Shown piece by piece: positions 6,988 to 14,279 of a stretch of DNA of 22,697 bases. The position numbers and the translations under genes are program-made. The stretch comes from a bacterium. GTDB taxonomy: Bacteria > Planctomycetota > J058 > JAJDCP01. The notes beneath the pieces were generated by a model. The model was not told the DNA's origin. It did not search any database and saw nothing but the letters and a program-made list of their open reading frames with translations. How positions within the stretch are numbered: the first letter of the stretch is position 1; the number at the start of each line of letters is the position of its first letter. The stretch spans positions 1-22,697 of the forward strand of contig JAUIEM010000131.1 of the NCBI GenBank assembly GCA_030428695.1, read 5' to 3'.

Positions 6988-7919
6988 GCCCCCGGATCTC
7001 GCTCGTCTGCGCGACCTACCAGCGCGCCCCCCGGCTCGCCGCGACCCTCGACGCCTTGCGGGCGCTCGACGGATGGGACGAGGCGGAGCTGATCGTCGTC
7101 GACAACGGCAGCTGCGACGAGACCCCCGCGGTCCTCGAACGAGCCGCCCGCGACCTGCCGCTGCGGACGTTGGTGGAACCGGCCTCCGGCAAAAACCGGG
7201 CGCTGAACACGGCCTTGCGGAAGCTCTCCCTCGCCCCCCTGGTGGTGTTCTGCGACGACGACTTCCGCCCGGAGCCCGGCTGGCTGCGCGAGATCGCCGC
7301 CGTCGCCGCCCGCTGGCCGCGGCAGATGGTGTTCGCCGGCCGGGTCGGGCTCGACTGGCCGCGGGAGCCCGTCCCGGACTGGGCGCGCCGCAGCGCGCTC
7401 CTGCGCCAGACCCTGCTCGGCGAGCTCGACCACGGGGAGCGCGAGGGCTTCCTGCCCCCCGGCGCCTACCCCGCCGGGGTCAGCTTCTGGATGCGCCGCG
7501 AGCTGCTCGACGAGGGCCTGCGCTTCGCGCCCGGGATCGGCCCGCAGCACCGCCCGGGCTTCCCCCTCGGCAGCGAGGCGGAGCTGTTCGACCGCCTGGC
7601 GCGGCGCGGCTTCCGCTTCGTCTACGCGCCGCGCGCCCGGATCTGGCACGAGGTGTCGGCAGCGAAGCTGACGGTCGCCGCCGCCCTCGACCGCTTCGAG
7701 CGCGTCGGCCGCGGCTGGGCCCTGCGCAAGGAGCTTCCCGCCGATCCGCCCCACCGCCTGCTCGGCGGGCTGGCCCGCCTGGGAGCGGTGCTCGAGGCGG
7801 GCCGAGGGCTGCTCGGCCGGCTCGACCCCGACCCGGTGCGCAGGCTCGAGCGGGCCTGCCTCGCGCGCCGCCGGCGCGCCTATCTGCAGGCCCTCGCCGC
7901 CCGGCTCGCGAGCGGATGA
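6984..7919 (+). CDS. GT2 family glycosyltransferase
   Basis: This 311-aa protein starts with GTG inside the stop of the previous gene (GTGA overlap), so the two are translationally coupled. GT2 hallmarks are ISLVCATYQRAPRLAATL at the N-terminus, IVVDNGSCDET (38-47), a DDD metal/nucleotide site at 91-93 and a later SEAELFDRLARRG segment. The C-terminal 70 residues are Arg-rich and helical. It is similar in layout to its upstream partner but not a recent duplicate, since motif spacing and the C-terminus differ. It probably adds the next residue of the same oligosaccharide. It ends 12 bp from the convergent gene at 7932. Confidence 0.9.
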   Translation: MSPRISLVCATYQRAPRLAATLDALRALDGWDEAELIVVDNGSCDETPAVLERAARDLPLRTLVEPASGKNRALNTALRKLSLAPLVVFCDDDFRPEPGWLREIAAVAARWPRQMVFAGRVGLDWPREPVPDWARRSALLRQTLLGELDHGEREGFLPPGAYPAGVSFWMRRELLDEGLRFAPGIGPQHRPGFPLGSEAELFDRLARRGFRFVYAPRARIWHEVSAAKLTVAAALDRFERVGRGWALRKELPADPPHRLLGGLARLGAVLEAGRGLLGRLDPDPVRRLERACLARRRRAYLQALAARLASG

Positions 7920-7931
7920 GTCGGGCGCGGC

Positions 7932-8729
7932 TCAGCCGGTCCCTCCGTCGACGCGCCAGCGCGCCTGGGGATGGGCCTGGCCGCGGCGGAAGCTGACGTC
8001 CCGGGCCCGGTGGTAGCCCCAGGCGAACAGGTCGATCAACCGGCCGCGCAGCCAGCCCCCGGGGTAGGGCCGGTTGTCGTGGGCGCACACGCCCTCGATG
8101 TCCGGCTCGCAGGGGAAGGGATACCAGCGCCGGTCGTCGGCGATCGCGCGGAGCAGCTCCTGGGCGAGCACCCGCTCGATGTAGAGCCGGCGCGTGTCGT
8201 CCACCCGCTCGATCGCCCTGGGCAGCAGGCGCTCGAAGAGCAGCTTTGGCCGGGCGAGGAAGAAGGTGGTCGCCAGCCAGGTCAGGTTGTGCTGCAGGCT
8301 GCCGACCGCGTCGAAGTCCTCCGGCAGCGCGCGACACAGCCGGTCGATGTTGCGCACGAACAGCCGCCCGTTGACCTTCGCGACGTGGCTCGCCCCGCGC
8401 AACAGCTCGCTCTTCTGCCAGGCCTGGCGCAGCAGGTCGAGCTCGCCGTAGCTGCGGCCCCGAGCCTTGCTGTAGCCCTCCGTGCGGCACGAGATCCACT
8501 CGACCCGCTTGCCGGGGTGGCGGGCCGCGAGCTCTCGCAGGGCGTCGAGCGGATGCCCGGAGTTGTCGACGAACACCAGCTCGCGCAGGCTGTGCTGGCG
8601 TGTCAGCCAGGCCTCGAGGGCCGCGCGGTAGTCGCCGAGCCGGGTCGCGGTGTCGCCCCGGCCCTCGGGGCGCAGGAAGGCCGGATCGGCGACCTCGATG
8701 CTCGCGCTAAGGATCAGGACCAGGCGCAT
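7932..8729 (-). CDS. Uncharacterised glycan-locus protein, putative glycosyltransferase
   Basis: The 265-aa protein starts at ATG 8729, overlapping the upstream GT4 gene by 16 bp. It opens with a beta-strand (MRLVLILSASIE), then has LVFVDNSGHPLDAL (51-64), resembling the nucleotide-binding part of GT-A enzymes. It continues with EGYSKARGRSYGELDLL and KVNGRLFVRNIDRL. The K-x-x-GR pattern recurs in little-studied proteins of polysaccharide clusters. No classical DxD is seen in the right context, and there are no membrane segments. Context argues strongly for a role in the same glycan pathway. Catalytic activity is inference from the fold-like pattern only. Confidence 0.72.
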   Translation of the reverse strand: MRLVLILSASIEVADPAFLRPEGRGDTATRLGDYRAALEAWLTRQHSLRELVFVDNSGHPLDALRELAARHPGKRVEWISCRTEGYSKARGRSYGELDLLRQAWQKSELLRGASHVAKVNGRLFVRNIDRLCRALPEDFDAVGSLQHNLTWLATTFFLARPKLLFERLLPRAIERVDDTRRLYIERVLAQELLRAIADDRRWYPFPCEPDIEGVCAHDNRPYPGGWLRGRLIDLFAWGYHRARDVSFRRGQAHPQARWRVDGGTG

Positions 8730-9796
8730 GCGTCCTCCTCGGCGTACAGCTCCTCCAGCCGGGCGGCCAGCGCCTCCCAGGACAAGCGCTCGGCCCGCGC
8801 CCGGTTGCGCTGCCCCATCGCCGCTCGCGCCTCCGCCCGCAGAGCCGTCTCCAGTGCTGCGGCCAGAGCTCCGGGCCCCGGGTCGTACAGGAAGTTCGCG
8901 TCCTCCTCGAGCACCTCGGGCAGGCAGCCGAGACGTGGCGCGACGCAGGGTCGGGCGAAGGTCATCGCGAGCAGCGCCGCCCCCGAGGTCAGGATGCGGC
9001 GGTAGGGCAGCACGACCGCATCGCAGGCCCGGAAGTAGAGCTGGACCTCCTCCTCGGGCACGAAGCGGTCGACCAGCCGCAGCGCCGGAATCCGCTCCGC
9101 CGCCGTGCGCAGGGCGGCGGTGGTCGGCGCGTCCGCGGCTTCCCCGACGATCCACAGCCGGGCGTCGCCGCGCGCGGAGGGCGGCAGCGCCGCGAAGGCC
9201 TCGCACAGCGCGAGCAGCCCCTTGTACGGGCGCAGCATGCCGAAGGCGAGCAGCATCGGCGCCGTCGCCGGCAGCCCGAGCCGGGCGCGGGCCCCGTGAC
9301 GGCTCACCGTGTCGGGATAGGCGCCGAGGTAGCTCGGATGGAAGAGTACGCGCAGCCGGCCGGCCGGCAGGCCGAGCCGCCCGGAGAGGCGGGCCCGCGC
9401 CGCCTCGCCGTGCACGACCAGATGCGAGCAGAGCCGCGTGAAGGCGCGGCTGAAGGCGGCCTCGAGGAAGCGGAGCCGGCCGTCGTGGCTGCCGTCGTTG
9501 TGGATGGTCCAGACCAGACGGCAGCCGAGCAGGCGCAGGAGGGCGGCCTGGGCGAGGAAGAGCGGACCCTTGAGCAGGGCCCGCCAGGCGGCGTCCGGCG
9601 CGAGCGCGGGGAGCAGGAAGGGCGCGATCGCCTCGAAATGGACGACGTCGGGCCGCGCCCGCAGCGCCTCCAGCGCGAACAGGTGGCGGTGCGGCCGCGG
9701 CTGCACCGTATGGCCCCGCGCCCGCAGGGCAGCGCGCAACAGGCTGCCGTACAGGTTCTTGCGGGAGCCGTCGTCGGGCAGATGCCAGATCTTCAC
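8714..9796 (-). CDS. GT4-like (GT-B) glycosyltransferase
   Basis: This 360-aa protein starts at a GTG (9794-9796) with GGAG 10 nt upstream. The frame is open further upstream, but the GT-B start KIWHLPDDGS lies here. The N-terminal Rossmann half contains RPDVVHFEAIAPFLLPAL and VWTIHNDGSHDG. The C-terminal half has LLAFGMLRPYKGL, LWIVGEA and LVDRFVPEEEVQLYFRACD. The donor-site EX7E motif is altered: the first Glu position reads Thr-Ser-Gly (ILTSGAALLAMTFARP), a variation seen in some GT4-related enzymes, while CLPEVLEEDANFLYDP follows normally. It is first of a two-gene minus-strand unit with the 7932-8729 gene, divergent from the GT4 at 9965. Confidence 0.88.
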   Translation of the reverse strand: MKIWHLPDDGSRKNLYGSLLRAALRARGHTVQPRPHRHLFALEALRARPDVVHFEAIAPFLLPALAPDAAWRALLKGPLFLAQAALLRLLGCRLVWTIHNDGSHDGRLRFLEAAFSRAFTRLCSHLVVHGEAARARLSGRLGLPAGRLRVLFHPSYLGAYPDTVSRHGARARLGLPATAPMLLAFGMLRPYKGLLALCEAFAALPPSARGDARLWIVGEAADAPTTAALRTAAERIPALRLVDRFVPEEEVQLYFRACDAVVLPYRRILTSGAALLAMTFARPCVAPRLGCLPEVLEEDANFLYDPGPGALAAALETALRAEARAAMGQRNRARAERLSWEALAARLEELYAEEDACAWS

Positions 9797-9833
9797 GGGC
9801 TCGGTGCTCCGCGTGGTAGACTGGGTCGCTGCC

Positions 9834-9839
9834 AGTATA
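9834..9839 (-). promoter_or_regulatory. Possible -10 element upstream of the 9796 GT4 gene
   Basis: TATACT on the minus strand (5 of 6 consensus) lies about 38 nt before the GTG start in the divergent intergenic region. The best -35 candidates at 16-18 nt spacing match poorly, so this is tentative. Confidence 0.3.
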
Positions 9840-9964
9840 GGGACCGACGCCGTCGACATCGAAGCCGGCCGTCGCGGGATGGACGGATCGCGAGCGAGAC
9901 CGCCGCGCGAGGATCGCGACCGGAGCCGCCGTCCCGACCGCGATCGCGCTCCGGGGGAGGAACG

Positions 9965-11071
9965 ATGCGCATCGGCGTCGAGGCGAGCTGCCGCAGGAAC
10001 GCGCGCGGGCTGGGCCGCTTCGCCCGCGAGCTGATCGCCCGTCTCGAGCGCGACTTCGGCGCGCGCCATCAGCTGCTCCTGTGCGACGCCGAGGAGGTGC
10101 GCTCCCGCGGCTGGCGCGGACCCCTGGCCCTCGGCCGGCGGCTCGTCGGGGCCTGGGCCGCGCGCCCGGACGTGTTCCTGTTCCCAGCGGTGTATTCCTG
10201 GTTCCCGCTCCCCGGCATCCCCCAGGTGCTCGTCTGCCACGACGCGATGACCGGGCTGCGCCCCGAGCTGTTCTTCCCGAGCGCCCGGGACGAGCTGCTG
10301 TGGAAGCTGAAGAGCGGCCTGGCGCGGCGGATGGCGGATCGCCTCCTCGCCCCGAGCGCCCACGCCCGCGCGCAGATCGCCCGGGTCCACGGGCTCGATC
10401 CCGGCGGCATCACCGTCATCGGCGAGGCGCCCGCGGAGCTCTTCCGCCCCCTGCCCCCCGCCGCCGGCGCCGCGGCCCGCGCCCGGCACGGCGTGCCCGA
10501 GGGCGGCGCGCTGTTCCTGTGCGTCGGCAGCCTGAGCCCGCACAAGAACCTCGCGACGGTGCTCGAGGCCTTCGCCCTCGTCCGCGCGCGCCGGCCCGCG
10601 CCGTGCCGCTTGCTGCTGGTCGGAGCGCTGCGGGACACGAGCGCCCTGTCCTGCCTCGCGCGGCTCCGTACCCGCATCGCCGCCCTCGGCCTCGAGGACG
10701 CGGTCCGCCTGACCGGATTTGTGCCCGATGCCGAGCTCGTCGCCCTGTACAATGGCGCGACCGCGCTGGTGCTCGCCTCCCTCGACGAGGGTTTCGGCCT
10801 GCCCGCCGTCGAAGCGATGGCCTGCGGCCTGCCGGTCGTCGCCAGCCGACGCGGCGCCCTCCCCGAGGTGCTCGGGGATGCGGGCCTGTTCTTCCCGGCG
10901 ACCTCCGCGCCGGCCCTGGCCGACGCGCTCCTGCGGTTGCTCGCCGAGCCCGGTCTCGGCCCGCAGCTCGCCGCCCGGGGGCGGGCCCGGGTGCAGGGAC
11001 TGTCGTGGGCTGCGACGGCGGAGCGGGTGATGCGGGTCCTGGAGGAGGTGGGCGGATGCGCTCCTGGTTGA
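9965..11071 (+). CDS. GT4 family glycosyltransferase
   Basis: This 368-aa protein has a strong ribosome binding site, GGGGGAGG (9953-9960), 4 nt before its ATG. It is a canonical two-domain GT-B enzyme. The N-terminal domain has MRIGVEASCRRNARGLGRF and the acceptor-side VLVCHD. The C-terminal domain has LFLCVGSLSPHKNLATVLEAF, VRLTGFVPDAELVALYNGA and a perfect EX7E motif at E275 and E283 (DEGFGLPAVEAMACGLPVVA), followed by GALPEVLGDAGLFF. This class retains anomeric configuration using nucleotide-diphosphate sugars, as in mannosyl- or rhamnosyltransferases of O-antigen and exopolysaccharide loci. Its 3' end overlaps the next gene by 16 bp. Confidence 0.94.
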   Translation: MRIGVEASCRRNARGLGRFARELIARLERDFGARHQLLLCDAEEVRSRGWRGPLALGRRLVGAWAARPDVFLFPAVYSWFPLPGIPQVLVCHDAMTGLRPELFFPSARDELLWKLKSGLARRMADRLLAPSAHARAQIARVHGLDPGGITVIGEAPAELFRPLPPAAGAAARARHGVPEGGALFLCVGSLSPHKNLATVLEAFALVRARRPAPCRLLLVGALRDTSALSCLARLRTRIAALGLEDAVRLTGFVPDAELVALYNGATALVLASLDEGFGLPAVEAMACGLPVVASRRGALPEVLGDAGLFFPATSAPALADALLRLLAEPGLGPQLAARGRARVQGLSWAATAERVMRVLEEVGGCAPG

Positions 11072-11781
11072 CGACGCTGCGGACCAAGGCCGGCGAGATC
11101 CGACGCACCCTGCGCGCGCGGCTCTACGCCGGGCCCCGCACCCGTCAGGGCCTGATCGACGACTTCACGCGGCTGTACTTCGACAGCTGGCAGCTGCTCG
11201 GCCAGGACACCGTGCAGGTGCGCTGGCTCGGCCAACCGATGCTCAAGTGCCCGCTCGACCTGTGGACCTACCAGGAGATCGTCCACGAGACCCGGCCCGA
11301 GCTGATCGTCGAGCTCGGCACCCTGCACGGCGGCAGCGCCCTCTACTTCGCCTCGCTGCTCGAGCTGTGCGGCATCGACGGGCAGGTGCTGAGCGTCGAC
11401 ATCAAGCCGCGCGAGGGCCGTCCGCGGCATCCGCGGATCACGTACATCGAGGGCTCCTCGACCGCCCCGAAGGTGGTCGCAAAGGTGCGGGAGAGGGCCG
11501 CGGGCCGCGCGAAGGTGCTCGTCTGCCTCGACTCGGACCACGGCCGCGACCACGTGCTCGAGGAGCTACGCCAGTACGCCGACCTCGTCGGCGTGGGCCA
11601 GTACCTGATCGTCGAGGACACGATCGTCCACGGCAACCCGGTCCACCCCGACCACGGGCCGGGGCCGGCCGAGGCGCTGCGGATCTTCCTCGCGGAGGAC
11701 CAGCGCTTCGAGGTCGACCGCGCGCGGGAGCGCTTCTTCCTGACCTTCAACCGCGGGGGCTACCTCCGGCGGGTGCGGTGA
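11056..11781 (+). CDS. CmcI-like (cephalosporin hydroxylase family) SAM-dependent enzyme
   Basis: This 241-aa protein begins inside the end of the GT4 gene. It has the CmcI/rhamnosyl O-methyltransferase pattern: MLKCPLDLWTYQEIVHETRP before a SAM-binding motif I ELGTLHGGSALYFA (86-99), then VLSVDIKP (111-118), HPRITYIEGSST, and an acidic D-x-D-H segment (CLDSDHGRDHVLEEL). VEDTIVHGNP is next, with FLTFNRGGYLRR at the end. Despite the family name, most members in glycan loci are thought to methylate sugar hydroxyls using a divalent metal. Position between two GT4 genes with overlaps on both sides supports O-methylation of the same polysaccharide. The exact reaction is inferred. Confidence 0.88.
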   Translation: MRSWLTTLRTKAGEIRRTLRARLYAGPRTRQGLIDDFTRLYFDSWQLLGQDTVQVRWLGQPMLKCPLDLWTYQEIVHETRPELIVELGTLHGGSALYFASLLELCGIDGQVLSVDIKPREGRPRHPRITYIEGSSTAPKVVAKVRERAAGRAKVLVCLDSDHGRDHVLEELRQYADLVGVGQYLIVEDTIVHGNPVHPDHGPGPAEALRIFLAEDQRFEVDRARERFFLTFNRGGYLRRVR

Positions 11782-12869
11782 GGATCCTCTACGCCGGCCG
11801 CAGCCTGCTCGCGCCCCGGGGCGGCGGCGAGCTCTCCGCCCGCACCCTGCTCGAAGAGCTCGCGCCGCGCCACGAGCTGCGGGTGCTCGGGGTCGGGCCC
11901 CGGGAGCGCCACGCCTGGCTCGCCGCGTCGATCCCGGTCTGCGATGTCGCGCTCCCCCGCCTGCCCGGCCCGCCCTCACTCGGCGGGCTGGCCGCGGAGC
12001 TGCGGCTGCACGGGGCCTTGCGCGCCGAGCTCCGGCGCTTCCGCCCGCAGCTTCTGCTGCTCCAGGAGCCCGCCTGGCTGCGGCCCGACGAGCTGCCCGC
12101 GGGGACCGCCCTCGTGGTGTTCTTGCGCAGCCTGTGCTGCTACGGCCTCGGCAGCCCGAGCCCCTTCCTCCCCTCCCGGCTGCTCGATGCCCCGGCCGCC
12201 GCCCTGCGCCGGCGGCGGGCCCGGGACCTGCTCGCGCGGGCGGGGCTGCGGGTCGTCAACTCGCGCTACCTGCAGTCCGAGCTGCGCACGCGGACCGGCC
12301 TGCCGAGCGCGGTGGTGCCGCCCTTCATCCGGCTGCCCATAGGCGCAGGCGACCCGGACGGGGCGATCGGCTTCGTCGGCCTCGACCCCTGGAAGGGCAC
12401 GGCCCTGGCCCTCGCCGTCGCGCGCGCCCTGCCCGCGCGGCGCTTCCTCTTCGTCGCCGGCGGGCGCCCCGCGCCGGCGCTGGTGCGGGCCGCCGAGGCC
12501 CTGCCGCAGGTGCGCTGCATCGGCTGGACCGACCGCCTGGAGGAGGAGCTGCGGAAGCTCCGCCTGCTGCTGGTTCCGAGCCTGTGGGCCGAGCCCTTCG
12601 GGCGCCTCCCCGTCGAAGCCGGCGCCCTCGGCATCCCGAGCGTGGCGGCGGCGCGCGGAGGCCTGCCGGAAGCGGTCGGTCCCGGCGGCGTGCTGGTCGC
12701 TTCCCGCCAGCTCGAGGCCTGGCTCGATGCCATCGCCGACCTCGACGACCCCGACCGCTACGCCGCCTGCGCCGCGGCCGCCCGGACCCACGCGCGGGGT
12801 TTCGCCCTGAGCAGGAGCGTCGCGCTGCTGCGGGCGCTCGTGCAGGAACGGCTGGGGCTCGCGCTGTGA
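11778..12869 (+). CDS. GT4 family glycosyltransferase
   Basis: This 363-aa protein starts with GTG overlapping the upstream stop (GTGA). It starts RILYAGRSLLAPRGGGELSA, where a Gly-rich loop follows the first strand as in GT4 enzymes. The C-terminal domain has GAIGFVGLDPWKGTALAL, RFLFVAGGRP, VRCIGWTD and an EX7E motif at E272 and E280 (AEPFGRLPVEAGALGIPSVA), followed by GGLPEAVGPGGVLV. It is the last gene of the plus-strand trio GT4-CmcI-GT4, which overlaps throughout and must be one operon. Sugar specificity cannot be read from sequence. Confidence 0.92.
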   Translation: MRILYAGRSLLAPRGGGELSARTLLEELAPRHELRVLGVGPRERHAWLAASIPVCDVALPRLPGPPSLGGLAAELRLHGALRAELRRFRPQLLLLQEPAWLRPDELPAGTALVVFLRSLCCYGLGSPSPFLPSRLLDAPAAALRRRRARDLLARAGLRVVNSRYLQSELRTRTGLPSAVVPPFIRLPIGAGDPDGAIGFVGLDPWKGTALALAVARALPARRFLFVAGGRPAPALVRAAEALPQVRCIGWTDRLEEELRKLRLLLVPSLWAEPFGRLPVEAGALGIPSVAAARGGLPEAVGPGGVLVASRQLEAWLDAIADLDDPDRYAACAAAARTHARGFALSRSVALLRALVQERLGLAL

Positions 12870-12872
12870 GGC

Positions 12873-12995
12873 CGGCAGCCGCCGCAAGCGCCGTCGCCCG
12901 GCGCCCGGCTTTCCCGCTCCAGTCGGCAGCCGGTGCAAGCGCCGTCGCCCGGCGCCCGGCTTTCCCGCTCCAGTCGGCAGCCGGCGCAAGCGCCG
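12873..12995 (+). repeat. Tandem 51-bp repeat, 2.4 copies
   Basis: Units start at 12873, 12924 and 12975 (partial). Units 1 and 2 differ only at a couple of bases near the start (ccgcc versus ccggt). Each carries tttcccgctccagt and a GC-rich segment able to fold on itself. The block begins 3 nt after the stop of the 11778 GT4 gene and ends about 80 nt before the GGDEF gene. No array of short spaced repeats is present, so it is not CRISPR. Confidence 0.85.
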
Positions 12996-13077
12996 GCACC
13001 GACTTGCGTGGCGCGGCGTTTTCGGCGACCATCCGGACGGCGTGTTCCGCCCGTTCCCCCGCTCGGTGAGACCCTGA

Positions 13078-14013
13078 ATGCCCAGGAAGCAGCCCCTGCG
13101 CGTGTTGATGATCGACGATGATCAGGAGATCATCGAGATGGTGCGCCTGTACCTCGCCGAGAGCGGCCGCCACGACTTCCGCGTCGACGGCGCGACCGGC
13201 TTCGACGACGGCCTCGAGCGCCTGCTCTCCGGGGACTACGACGTCTGCCTGCTCGACTACCGGCTCGGGCCGCGCACGGGCCTCGAGCTGCTGCGCTGCG
13301 CCCGCGAGGTCACGTCGTCGACGCCGGTGATCATGCTGACCGGCCACGGCAACGAGCTCGTCGCCGCCGAGGCCTTCAAGTCCGGGGCCGCCGACTACCT
13401 GCCGAAGCGGCTGCTGAACCGGGTGCGGCTGAGCAGCGCGATCTTCTCGGCCCTGCACAAGGTGCGCAAGCGCGAGCGGGTCGAGGAGTCTTCGCGCAAG
13501 CTGATGCTGCTCTCGATCATGGACGGGCTGACCAAGCTCTTCCGCCGCCACTACATCCTCGACCGGGCGGACAAGGAGATCGCCGTCTCCCGCCGGGCCG
13601 GGACGCCCCTGTGCCTGGCGATGGCGGACATCGACCACTTCAAGAAGATCAACGACACCCACGGACATCTCGCCGGCGACGCGGTGCTCGCCAACCTCGC
13701 AGCGCTGATGCCGAAGAAGATGCGCGAGATCGACCTGATCGGGCGCTACGGCGGCGAGGAGTTCTGCTTCCTGATGCCGCGCACCACCCTCGAGCAGGCC
13801 GCGCGGGCGATCGAACGGCTGCGCAACGTCATCGAGCACACCCCCCTGCCGATCAGCGCCCAGCGCAAGCTGTCGGTCACCTGCAGCTTTGGCATCGCCG
13901 AGCTCTCGCGCTCCGACCGGAACCTGCGCAGCCTGGTCGACCGCGCCGACCGCGCGCTGTACCGGGCCAAGCAGCAGGGCCGCAACCGGGTCGTGTGCGC
14001 GCCGCGGGAGTGA
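13078..14013 (+). CDS. Response regulator diguanylate cyclase (REC-GGDEF)
   Basis: This is a 311-aa two-domain protein. The receiver domain (about 7-125) has the acidic pocket DDD 13-15, phosphoacceptor D60 (LLDYRLG), T88 and K110. A charged linker helix (128-142) follows, then a GGDEF domain (about 145-308) with catalytic GGEEF at 225-229 and a complete inhibitory site RxxD (R216-D219) five residues before it. It should make cyclic di-GMP from two GTP when phosphorylated, with product feedback inhibition. Cyclic di-GMP commonly controls exopolysaccharide and surface attachment, which fits the adjacent glycan genes. No cognate histidine kinase is in the window. The stop codon is inside a strong hairpin. 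Confidence 0.95.
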   Translation: MPRKQPLRVLMIDDDQEIIEMVRLYLAESGRHDFRVDGATGFDDGLERLLSGDYDVCLLDYRLGPRTGLELLRCAREVTSSTPVIMLTGHGNELVAAEAFKSGAADYLPKRLLNRVRLSSAIFSALHKVRKRERVEESSRKLMLLSIMDGLTKLFRRHYILDRADKEIAVSRRAGTPLCLAMADIDHFKKINDTHGHLAGDAVLANLAALMPKKMREIDLIGRYGGEEFCFLMPRTTLEQAARAIERLRNVIEHTPLPISAQRKLSVTCSFGIAELSRSDRNLRSLVDRADRALYRAKQQGRNRVVCAPRE

Positions 14014-14040
14014 GGCGGTCGCTCGCGCCCCTCACTCCCG
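14005..14040 (+). terminator. Strong hairpin enclosing the stop codon of the GGDEF gene
   Basis: Bases 14005-14015 and 14030-14040 are perfectly complementary (11 bp, CGGGAGTGAGG with CCTCACTCCCG) around a 14-nt loop. The TGA (14011-14013) lies in the 5' arm. No T-run follows, so it would be a T-poor terminator or an RNA 3'-end stabiliser. Confidence 0.55.
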
Positions 14041-14089
14041 GAGGCCGGCGCGCGCGGAGCGGGCCTGGGACCTCCTGATACCTCCCTGC

Positions 14090-14117
14090 GGCTCCGCGGG
14101 GACGGCCGCGTGGAGCC
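14090..14117 (+). other. GC-rich hairpin in the 14014-14279 intergenic region
   Basis: GGCTCC (14090-14095) pairs with GGAGCC (14112-14117), and inside it GCGG pairs with CCGC. No T-tract follows. It could be a second terminator or chance structure in GC-rich DNA. Confidence 0.3.
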
Positions 14118-14243
14118 GCTCGATCGGGCTGATCTCGACACGCTGCAGGAGGCGAGCGCTTGCAACCACTTCCTTAGCCCTTCAAATTTTCTCAGTTCTT
14201 GATTGTCGAGATCCCGAACTTCCGCTATCCCTTAGGTGTCCGT

Positions 14244-14264
14244 AAAGTTTGACTCTCAAACTTT
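14244..14264 (+). promoter_or_regulatory. Perfect 9-bp palindrome just upstream of the DUF3501-like gene
   Basis: AAAGTTTGA-CTC-TCAAACTTT is an uninterrupted 9-bp inverted repeat with a 3-nt loop. It ends about 4 nt before the GAGGAGG ribosome binding site (14268-14274) of the gene at 14280. It sits in an unusually AT-rich 100-bp patch (about 14160-14265) for this genome. It is suitable as a dimeric repressor operator or an RNA hairpin near the ribosome site. Confidence 0.55.
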
Positions 14265-14279
14265 CCTGAGGAGGCGACG

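Noticed and set aside
12873..12995. CRISPR array
   Set aside because: The units are contiguous 51-bp tandem repeats with no variable spacers.
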